Below, piece after piece: positions 42,601 to 54,600 of a DNA stretch of 64,000 nt. The notes below the pieces were generated by a model. That model searched no databases and was not told where the DNA came from. It worked only from the letters and a program-made list of their open reading frames with translations. The position numbers and the translations under genes were made by a program. This DNA is from Micropterix aruncella. Lineage: Eukaryota; Arthropoda; Insecta; Lepidoptera; Micropterigidae. The stretch is taken from the NCBI GenBank assembly GCA_944548615.1, contig OX155973.1:2154561-2218560 (forward strand). The letters are read 5' to 3'. How positions within the stretch are numbered: position 1 is the stretch's first letter; every line of letters starts with the position of its first letter.

Positions 42601-45600
42601 GGTAAATTCGTTTTTATCTTATTTGTAGTAATAGTATTATAATGGGCCCGATTCCGGTCGGTGAATTCCATAATCTATAATAAATGTTATCTTTCAATAT
42701 AGGAAGTAAATATTTTATCCGTACGGAGGCGCATCAGGGGTTTTCAGAGAAATGATACAATTCCAGAATCCAGTCTTAAACCTCCTTGATTATTTACAGG
42801 AATCCTCACGGGTCGCTGTAATTTGAATAAGCTTCTAGATATCAATCTGTGCAGATTTTGCCTTGAAGAAGCGGATATTGTTCCACTTTCTGTGTGAGTA
42901 TGGATCGCTAATGCAACCGAGGAGCTAAAACGCTGAAGAAGACAAATACTAGAAGTGTTCCCTTAAATATAATAAATTTTGCGGAAAGCGAAGGACAGGG
43001 TAAAGAACCGAAAGCAGCACAAAAGATCCGCGAGGGTCGCAATGCATCTGAAGCCCAGACTCCGATGAATCTAATCTAATATAAGTAGATAACGGACCTT
43101 TTCAGGTAGTTGCAGGGCGGCCCAGTTGTCGGTGATGTATGGCATGATCACGTTGTTGAGATCGAAGAAAGTGCGCGTGCTGTAGGAGGACAGGTTGTAG
43201 AGGGCCAAGTGTGCCAAATCCATCCAGCGGAGTTCCACTCGCCTCAGGTACTCCTCGCATCCGCCGTTGCACGCGCGGCAAAGGTAAACATAGAACCTGC
43301 AACAAAGATTAGAGGCCATCCATATAAGTCGTATTATCAACAAGTAAATATATTAAAAAGAATATACAACATGACTGCAGTTACAGTAAACTATTATATT
43401 AAAAATATTTTTATGTTATGAAATATGTGGTTTATGTATCTATCCATATACATGTACATTTCCGGAATGTACTCAATCAGACCTTTCAATTGGCACACAA
43501 TATATTTATGTACATTTATTGACATTTGGACATTTAGACAACTACTTACTTAATATTTGGACAGTTAAGGTGCCCTATGACAACGGAATGATATACCGAT
43601 TCTAACAATATCACATGCTTCTAAATCAATTTAAGCGTTTAGAAGTTATGGTAGAATAAAGAAACATACATAGATGAATCCTGAACACATTTCACAAATA
43701 TTTTGTTGGGTAGTCGTCTAAAAAGTAATTTTGAGATTTAGCAAGTTTCGGTTTATCGATCTGGTAATTTTTTTTTCATAGGTTGGTTAAATTGATTGCA
43801 TTATTTTCACCAAGTTTCCGCCATATTAATATTGTACTTTTCTTATAACAATCATTTCTTATGTCTAAAACTAAATTCAGTGTTGTGAAGTGATAGAGAT
43901 GTTAAAGAAAACATTTCCTCATAAGGTTATATCAACTCAAGGTTTCAAGATGGCCAAGAAGAGACGACTTATGATTGTCTGATGATCTGTGCAATATGAG
44001 TTCTCACGACCAGGTGGTTGGTTCAGTTAATAAAGAGTATTATTTGCAAGTTTTGCGCAATTCGCGTCAGAATATTTGAAAAACAAGACCAGAACTTTGG
44101 AGAGACAACTCATGAATATTATAACTCGAAAATGCTCCAGCACACACAGCTCAAGTAAATCATCAGTTTTTGGCCAAGAACAACATGAATTTGATGCCCA
44201 TATTCCCTATTCTTCAGATATGGCCCCTTTTGATTATATTTTGTTGCACAAATTAAAAATGACGCTGAAAGGTCAACGTCTTGAGTTCGTAGAAGAGATA
44301 AAAGCAAAATTAGCGCTCCTGGAGCGTGCAACGTTGCACGCTCCACGGTGAATGCTCCAAGCGGTGGCGGTAAATGCGCGAAAGCAAAGTGATGCGCAGT
44401 GCGTTTGTGGACACGAGCAAAGAAAGAAGTTGGTGGATACGTCTCGTGCATCACGTTCGGGGTTCAGTAATCGCAAATCCATTGCTATGGAGTGGGCCGA
44501 AGAGAAATGTCTAGGTGTAATTGAGGAGTACAGAAATTATACAGTGCTGTGGGATCCAAAGGATAAGACATTTAATAATAAATTCTGGCGACGACGAGTT
44601 CGCTCAATGTTCGAATGAAAACTGCGGAGCACTCGTTCTTGAGTTGATGCGCGCACCGTCTCCATTTGAACAGTTGCAGATGTGCGGAGTAGAGTTGATG
44701 CGTGAACATAATGCTTTTCGTGCTCTAATCAATGGTGAGGCCTATTTCTTTCAAAACCGGACATCAATATGACTTTTTCTATACTGAAAGTTGGTATTGG
44801 TTTCAAAAATGCAGATATTAATTACCTCACAATATCATTTCTGAAGTATTAAATAAAGTAAAACAAAAAAACATACCTATAATATTAAATGCGCACTTCA
44901 CAAAATAAAACAGTTTTTTTCTCTAATTCAAGTAAATGACAGATGTCCGCATTTGATACTGAGGTACTCATATATTAAACTATCTAATAATAAAGAGAAC
45001 TTAAAATCATTCAGTATGTAGAATTTAAAACTCACTTGTCGCCGGCATACAGAGGATACCGAAGCGTCGTCACCCATCTCTGATGATACCATCTCATACA
45101 ACGGCAACACATCAGGGTCTAAAATAGAAATTCAATATTAAAAACATGATAAAAATAAAACAACTACAGTAAAAGCTCCATTAACCTTCCAGCTGCGGCT
45201 TACATTGGAGTTTGCAAATAAAGTGCACTAACCGCGGCTTACTCCGAATAGAGTATCGATGCTTAGTGTACTAAAATGGCAGTAAAAAGGAAATATATCA
45301 CTAGGGACTGATTTTTTTGGGTTGGTAAATATTGCTAAGGCAGCATTCATCTTATTTTTATAGAGTTGTTTGAAAATGTCTCGGTGGGGTTACAGTACCG
45401 TGCGAATTAATTGAAACTGAGTATGTTTCTTTGAAAAGTGCTTTATTGGCAATAAACATTCAAAGTCAGTACTGGTAGTTATAGATTGTTAGTTTTAATA
45501 TAGAATGACCCCTCCTTTTGCGTTGATAACACCTTTCACTCTTGTAGGTATAGAATTTACCAGGTTCTGACAGCTTCCTTCTTTTAAGTTCATCATCGTG

Positions 45601-48600
45601 AAACCAGACTTGAATTACTACACTGAACATCTTGGTTTTCGTTGTACAATCCATCTTGGAGAGCCGTTTTCTGCAAATGGCCAAGAGGTTTTTGATCGAG
45701 TGAGTTTCCGGGCCATTCAAGTACAGTAATTTGGTTCTGTTTGAAAAACTGTTTCATTATATAACCCGAAAGTTATATATAAGCAACTGTGTATAATGAA
45801 AAACGGCAAGAATCACCAAAACAAAAAAAAAAGAATTTATATTATGGACGCCACAGCTTCTTTTATAGCAAAGACAAAAACTAATTTTTCAAAAAAATAA
45901 TACTAAAAAAAAAAAATACTGAAAGAAAAAAAATTATACAAGATGCCCTAAAAAAACAATCTCAGAGTGTGGGCTAGGTTTCTATTCATTGGATTTGGCC
46001 TACGGAAAATCCTTTTCCCCCAGAACACCCGAAAAGACACACGCATGTATGTAAAAGTTCGCGTTTAATACACCACGAAGGCACCCCTCCTTGAAGATTC
46101 CGTTTTCTTGGCGTGCCACAGCCACATGTGTGATCACAAAAAAAACGTGCTCCAGCCAAAAAATTCAAGTTTTTTCTGTCACATGAAGGCAAAAGTCCCA
46201 AGGAAGTCTTCTTTCGAGATAAACCCGTACATTGCGTGACGATACACGTCACAATTAGCAGAAATTCATATTATTTAAAAAACCAACGGAAGTGCCACAG
46301 GCTGTCAACAAAGAGAATGCATTAAAATTGCGCCGATCATACGCGCAACTAATCGCAAATGAAATTAAATTCTTACCAGGAAAAAACCGCGAACACCTCA
46401 CATAAAATAAACAACGACTCCCGATCAAAAACTACTGCATCACGACAGATTACGGTGGTTTTCTCTCCCAACAAATTTCTTAAATCATTCGCCATATTGT
46501 TTCGCACTGCACGAATTTGACAGATGGCTTATTCGTTTATGGAAACATTCATTTTGGCCAGTATCGCTCTTCAATAAAAAACAAAACCGCAGTCTCGACC
46601 AATCACCTGAGAGCTTGGCGCCTAGCCAGCTGTCCAAATTTCGGAATACACAAAAACAGCGAGAAACCACCAGTAAACCGGAAAACACCAGCAAAAAATT
46701 AAATTATAGGTGCGGCAAACTTACACGGCACACAGGTGCGAAAATAAAACAACAAAAAAGCGGTTTTTGTTACAGTTTCCGAAAAATTAATCGGAAGAGC
46801 CAACGAACGATTTCAAACGAATCGTCCCGATTCAATTTCTCCTACTATAGGATAACAAATACGCTAAAGCATATACTACCAAGCAATGACGAAAACTCCT
46901 TGTTTAATCACTTGACAAAACTCTCCCTCTCTTAGGGAGGAAACGACCCTATTGGGACATACGAAAAATACTAAAACAAAAACAACTTCTCCCCGTTAAC
47001 TATGGATGAAAAACCTGATAGGTAAGGTACTGCAGAGGTCAACTGCCACTTTAAACTCTCTCTACTTGAACGTAGAGAAAAAACAAAACCACTACATCAA
47101 AAAAATATACTACTTCTCATGGAGCGCACAAGGCCCATGTACATAACAAAACCATTAGCCGGTGTCCTAACATCCGTACCAAAACCACCTCTACTCACCG
47201 AAGGAGCAACGAACAACTTCCAAGCAATCAAGCTAAAAAACTTGTGGACAAAAGAAAATATTACAAAAACTATTGAGAACCTTGAGGATTTAGTTTGAAA
47301 TCCTTAGCCAAGAGCCAATATTCTTTCCCTGAGCATTCAGCAATTCATAGGATGGGGCGAGATCCTGTTGAAAACTTTCCTCATCAGAAGGATAGACCTT
47401 GTGGAGCTCCCCTATCATATCGTTTAATAAGATGTCAATATATTGGTCCGAAATCATCATTCCAGTGACTGGCTCAAGTGATCCAGTGCCATGATATGAG
47501 AAGCAACCCCAAAACATCTTATTCATAGGGTACTTTACTCTCTGTTCCAATTGAGCAGGTGATATGGTATCACCAGCTGCTCGCCGCAAGAACTGGGCAT
47601 GCTGTCCCTGCACAACAAAATGTGTTTCATCGGAGAAAAGAACTTTATGCCAGTCTTCAGTTGTCCAGTGCTGGTATTTCATGGTCCAAGCTAGGCGCTT
47701 CTCCATTATGACAGTGGTCAGAAGCTGCTTCTTAATTGGCTTCCTTGCAATCCAATCCTATTAGATTCAAGAAGCCGTCGTCGGACTGTAGTGACGTCAA
47801 TATTTATTCCAGATTGATGAAGTTCTCTGTTTAAGTCGACTGCACTCATGGGTGGATTTATGTTGCTCTTACGCACCAGAAGTTAATCATCTTTGAGGGT
47901 TGTTTCCCTCTTCCGACCTCATTTTCCCTTTCGTTTGATGTTCACCGCTCCTGTCATTTTTTTTTGATTGACAATCCTGCTCACGGATGCGAGGCCAACT
48001 ACAACATTCTCCGCTATCTGCCGGTACGTCATAGAAGAGTGCTGTGAGTGACTTCAAAGTCACTCAAATTACGCAGTCTAAATCTGCTCTTTACGTAAAA
48101 CAACAAATTTCCTACTGAAAACACACCAACATAACCAATAATACGTTTTTATGACATTTCACTTGTGCTCGAATGACTGACAGGCTAAAAATCATTGCCA
48201 GAATTAAAAATATCTCAGATAGTTGCCAGTAACAAAAGAAAAGTTTAAATTGATTGCTTGTTCTAATTAATTCGCACGGTACTGTATATCGGTTGCTGCT
48301 GTCAATTTCGAAACTGTTTTTTATCAACTTTTGTAGGTTATTTTACGAGAACAATAAGAAAGTGTTACTATTACTTATTTATTCCATTTTATTTACATTG
48401 AAATTTCAATGACAATTAAGCGCCGCAGTTAGAGCCTTTTTCAGCCGCGACTCGCCACAGATAGAAAACAGGATTTGCCGAAAAAAAAACAGGATTTTGT
48501 TCCTAAATTCTTTCAAAAAATTAGGATGTGAAGCTGGTAGGTTAGTCAAGGATGGTAGTCATAACATTACATCCAATAGACGATTTCATGGCTATAGAAG

Positions 48601-51600
48601 AAAGCAGCCTTATTCTAAACTACTGAGAATATCTCACCGAAACAAAAGTAGTATGGAAACACTATTATTTTAAATATACATCTAAATGTACATGCCATTA
48701 AGGAAGGAGCCTGGTTTAGATAGCAACAAGTTTCTGATGTTTTTCTCAAAAACTCGAGTTCAGTGCCGCAGTTTTGTGACGAAAATAGTGTTTGTGAAGT
48801 GTTTCTGTGCGATTTCCTGCAAAACCGTGAGTAATTTGCATTCTAAAAGTGTTTATGAATGAGCATTATTGATTTGAGATAGCCCATCTGCTTTTTTCAC
48901 GTATTTTTAAGCAAAATAGTTCCATCAAGCCGAGTTGCAGAAAATATCCGTATGTTTTTGTTGTAAAACGGCCGAAATATTGCAAAATATGACGTAATAT
49001 TGGTTTAATTCGCTTATGAAATAGCTATTATTTCATTTATATCGTATATAATCACAGAATTTGCCGTGTTTTGCTCATTTCAAGTTGTTTCGTAATGTGA
49101 TGTCGCACTTTTTGACAATTAGTATGGGAGTATTACCATATTTTGAGTGCGATTTTCTATAGTTTCTATATGAAATGTGACTCTTTGCAGTAAAATAATT
49201 AGTTATTGGACATATAATAAGCATAGAATGAGACAATATATTTGAAAAACTCCAACTAATTTTATATTATGAGATTTCAAAGTTTATTATCAAGTTTCCG
49301 ACGCTAACTCTCAAAACTTTAGATTTTTCTGTAATATCTGACAAAGCTGAAAGTTCTGGTGTGATTTTCTAAGAAGTGTGATGTAGTGACAGTTATTATT
49401 AAAAAAAAACATAAAAAAGACCCTATGTGGTCACAAATATATATTTTTTTTTTTTACGAGAATACATCAAATTTTTCTTAGCTAAATAACTAAATATTTT
49501 TGTATGCAAATAAGTAAAACAAAATAATAGTTTTGGTAAAGCATTTAAAAAAGAACATAACTGTATTTACAATTTTTGCATATTTTCAGTATTTTGTGAT
49601 AAAAACATCGAAATGATTTTATAGGCGAGTTTTTTCAGTTGGCCAACTTTTTAATATTTATTCATTATTATCTTAATTGTTTTACGAGATAAGGTTATAA
49701 TGTTTTATATTTCAAATTTCAATGCAATCATTTTACAGTTATTCTTTTTATGATCTGTATAGTGGTTTACAAGTTATAGTCGTTTTTCTCAAGGCTGTCG
49801 ACTTCCCGCGCGAAACTGTCATGCGCATAAGCAAAGGCTAAATTTTTACTTCGCAAGAGGAGGGGTTAACATTTGAAAGATAAAAATATTTTTTGTAATA
49901 GTAAAAAAAAAAGTATTTTGAGATTTTGAATTGCAAATGTTTCTACCGCTGCAGAAATTACAGTATCTGTTATGAGTTACCATTTAACAAGGATTTAAAG
50001 AAATAAAATCGATTTTCACCCCTTTTTTTTGTTTAACGAGTAAAAAAAATACATAAAACATTTTTGATAGTTCATATAGAAGAGAATTTAATAATCTGAA
50101 TTTTTTTTTGGAACAACTCGATCCATCAAGTAGTTTTTTTTAATTACCGGTGCAAACTGAAAAATACGGTTTTGAGAAAAACGTATTAAAAGTTTTCTTT
50201 AAAGAAAAGTAGTAAGTTTTTTACACTTACAGCAGTCTGAGACTATCAGCGATTGCAGAGGTAAACGATTCATGAACAGATTTCAACTTAAAGTAAAAAA
50301 AAAACATGAAAAACGTGTTTTTTTGGCCACCTAAACCAGGCTCACCCTTAAAGAATATTAGAGCCATTATAGATGGAAAGAGCCATGCTGGGAAGAAATG
50401 AATAGAAAACATCTAGAGAATGTTGTCAATTGTAATGGATCACCTGAGCGAGCCAGGTGTTCTTGTTTCCCGAATAGTAATTGCCCTGTACCTGCATATT
50501 GCTGCCAATACTGCTTACGTCATCAGATCCATCAGTTCCCTGCCAAAAAATACATCAATATAATAATGCAGTAGAATCTGTTTAAACTTTCGGAAAAGCC
50601 ATCCTTTTTTTGGTCAATTTTGTATATAAATACTAACAATATGGTTTTTTTAATGAATTCTCTCTTGTGACCTAAAAACGAATCTTATTAGTCATGTATA
50701 TTATATGTTTGTATAATATATATATATAGAGGCCAGCCAAAACAGCTACCTGTGGATCTGGCAACCCTGCAAAAGGCCAATCCGCCAAAAAGTTGGGGTA
50801 CGTTTTCACTAAGCATACAACCATTTTGATTTACCGATTACGGTTCTGATTATTTCGAAAAATAATCGCCGATTGTGATTTTGATTCTGATTATAGTCAC
50901 AGTTCTGATATGATTCATTCATCCAGTATAAGTAAGTGCCAAATATGATTATTGCACAGTACTCGTAAAAGCTCAAAATAGTCTGAACAGTGTGAAAGCA
51001 TGGCTCGATCGACATGTCCTAACCCTAAATGCCTCAAAAACCAATTTCATTGCGTTTGGATTACTTTATCATATCTTATCCGTCATTTACAAACTACTTT
51101 TATTTTATTTTTATTTTATTTTATTCTGGAACCAAACAGAACTACATACAATACAATAAAAACCTATTTAAAAGTGACAAAAATCCATTAATGTGATTCC
51201 GAATACAAAATGAACGCAATATAATTTTAGATTGTTTCCCCTTGAGAATGGGGGGAATAAGGATGGGAAGTGAGGTGAAAGGAAGAGACAAAATATGTAT
51301 GTATATAAATATATTTATATACATACATATCTTGTCTTTAATTTTAGGTATGATATATAAGTATTATAAAAGTAATATACTTGAGATAAAATTATGTCCA
51401 TGAACTAAATTAAATGAAATATAGGGCCCGATTGCGTTTCTTTGTGAAGTATAACTAAAATTAGTCCAAGCGAACAAGACAGAGCAATACGTTAGAGCGG
51501 AAAAAGAAACGAACGATCGTTGATAAATACTACCTGCCGAACTTATACCCGTCCGAATAAATTCGAGCATATTTCGTTTGGTATAAGATTTGACCTTGGC

Positions 51601-54600
51601 GGGCAGTTTTAATGCGAAAAAGTGACAACCGGTCATCTCACACTCATCTCCACTCTAGCGTATTGCGCTATCTCGTTCACACGGACTAATTTCCGATTTT
51701 AGTTCACAAGAAACGCAATCGAGCCCATATGTATTAATGTTTTGTGATCATCTAGATAGACTCTAGATTTTTTTATTGAGTTCTTATAAGAGGTTTTTGA
51801 TGAGTGTAATATGTCCACACTTAAAAAGTCTTTATTATATCTATGACACGCTCTGTATAGAAATGCATTTTGAGATGCGTTGGTTTTCCCCACAGGGAGA
51901 TGAAATAGTCGATGCGATTTTACCACTGTAATAGGCAACCATCCTCTGCTTGTTACTATATCCAAGAAAAAAAATAAAGTCAAGTATCTGGGTGTCCTAA
52001 CCACTACAAACAACTACATCAAACACACTGGAAAGAGATAGACACCTGCAGACAAACCAAAGAAATAGTAGTGGAATACAACCACAAACTTACCAAAACA
52101 CTTCTAAGGACAAAAAGGCCCCAACTACGCAAACTAGTGGGACTGATAACAGGACACAACACACTAAACAAACACCTCTTCAACATGGGCGGAACGAATA
52201 GCCCTATGTGCAGAGCATGCATGGAGGCGGAAGAAACCACAAAACACATTCTGCTAGATTGTAAACAGGTAGAAGTATACAGGACAAAACACCTTGGGAC
52301 TCCAGGCACCCTGCGCGAGGCAGCAGGAAACCTGAAAGCCCTGCTGGCTTTCGTCGAGGAGCTGGGGTGGGTGGAATAGCGCTACCCCCGTTACACGCAA
52401 AATAGGCACACTGGATGTCGACTTGCGGAGGAACGCCCAGTACAACTAACTAACTAACTGGGTGTCCTAATAAACTCTAAATTGAGCTGGAATAACCAAT
52501 TAACACAACTGTCTTCGAGGTCTCGGAAACCAGTTTTCGTCTTTAGAGAATTACGTAACGTCCTTTCAAAGAACATAAATATGGTTTATATGGCCGTGTC
52601 TGGGTTTATGGGTGCACGGAATAATAGCTTGGGGAGCATGTGCAAAGTCTTGGATCCTCTAGTGAAAGCCTAAAAGCTTTGTACAAAAAAGTAAGGTGTT
52701 AGATATACGCCAGCTTAGTGAAGCGGTCATGTTTTTCCATTGAACCCTAGATAAACGACCACGAAGCCACACAGAACTACAAGAGCTTCTGCAGGTCTGA
52801 ATTATGCCGCTCCCCGAGTCAATTCTTCATTTGCCCAAAGACAATTTAACTATACAGCGCCCAAAATACTCAACCGTCTTGATGACAACATAATAAATAT
52901 AGAAAGTACCATTTTATTCAATAAAAAAAATTAAAAAAATAAAAAAGAACAGAGAAGTTCGTTCTCTGTTCAAGAATTATATACCTGAAGAAAAAAATTA
53001 TATACCTGCATAAGTTTACTATTATACTACGTAATATAAGATAATAAACAAATGTAATATAATACAAAGGAATAATACTATAATATATTTAGATCATTTT
53101 ATTTATATATGTGTATGTAAGTATATATATATATTATATATATGTGTATGTATATGAGTACCTACGTCAGTTATGCTTCTCCACCCAAGTCAGACAGTAA
53201 GTCGTATGCCCAGATACAGGTTATATTCGGCCTAGTTGGGTATGCGTTGAGCATGGTCATGTGAATGTGGGCCGTCGTTTACTTTGCACCATTATGTGGT
53301 ATGACCATCTATATATTAATTTAAAACATGTTTTTTTTCTGTAACGGCCATATTGAGAGAACGGTTAGGTGTAAACATTTGGTTGAGGTGTCCAAAAAAA
53401 GCGTCTCAGGATGTGTCACCAAAGGAGAAAAAAAAGAGAAATTTTTATTCAAACTTCAGAGTTGAAATAAACCAGGAAAGGAAGCTAAATATTAACAAAT
53501 TTTTCGTTATCGCTTCCTCGATTCCCGAAAGTTTTAGTCACCCATCGTAGTAATTATGAAGGTTTCATGAAGTTTTATTTCGTTAAATATTTATGAAATC
53601 TGTTTGGGGAGGGAATTGTCCTTTTGGCCCGTGAAATAACTGCACATGATTATTATTATTATTATATAATACACTAGCAGCGTAAGGCTGATGCGTGTAT
53701 ATCACGATCACTTGTTTTTAAACTTGTGACTGTTTTGCACTAAAAAAGTATATTTATTCTTAACCCTTGGAGTAAATCGGTATTTTCATGGATGCATCTG
53801 TCTCTTTTGCAGGATTTTCGGCGAAATCGACTTAAAGTACTATAACTACGAAACTACTACACCAATCATAAAAAGAACAACTGCACAATGATTGCATTGA
53901 AATTTCGAATATAGAATAATGAAATATCATTTTGTAAAACAATTAGATAATTATGAATTAAATATGAGAACGTCAAAGAAGTGAAAAAAACGCGGAACCA
54001 GATCTGGTCGTATCATACTCAACGGATAATTGTTTCACAACCAGATTTGGTCGTATCATACTCAACGGGTTAAACAAAAATGAAAGTGAAAACAATGTAC
54101 TACATTGTAGTACAATGTAGTACAGAGTCAACACATCACTTTCTCTGCATTCCAAGCAGAGAAACTACTACGTAATTTGCCAAAAAGTGTTTCCCGGGGT
54201 TCGATGCTGCAATTGCCTTATTTACTTTATCGAGTATTTGCGCAATTTGCTTGTTAGTGTTCATGGTATACTTGTTTGAGGTTGGGCTCACTATAATAAC
54301 CGTCAAGCATTTTGAGGGTTTCTATTATATCTCCTCGCTGCCTACATCCTCTAATGTTGTTAGATAAGTTCTGTCAGTCGTACTTTGTTCGGTTTGTTCT
54401 TCAATGATATCACCGACTTCGTAGCTCTTCTCTGAAGTCTTTCTATTAAAGGATGTAATACCACTGCAAACCCCGGGTGTGTATAAAGTCGAATGCAGCT
54501 GCGGTCTAGCCTACGTTGGACAAACGAAACGGCCCAAAGCCACGCGACTGACGGAACACATCAAAGCTGTTAAAAACGTTCAGCGAGAAAAATCGGCGAT

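Larger units (their letters stand above)
45391..48286 (-). mobile_element. Tc1-like transposon, split by repeat Z2
   Basis: Perfect 20-bp inverted ends (TACAGTACCGTGCGAATTAA, 45391-45410 and complement 48267-48286) include the TA target. Transposase parts lie on the minus strand at 47290-48080 and 45466-45770, with 1.5 kb of foreign DNA between. It lies in Pcl intron 4. Confidence 0.85.
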
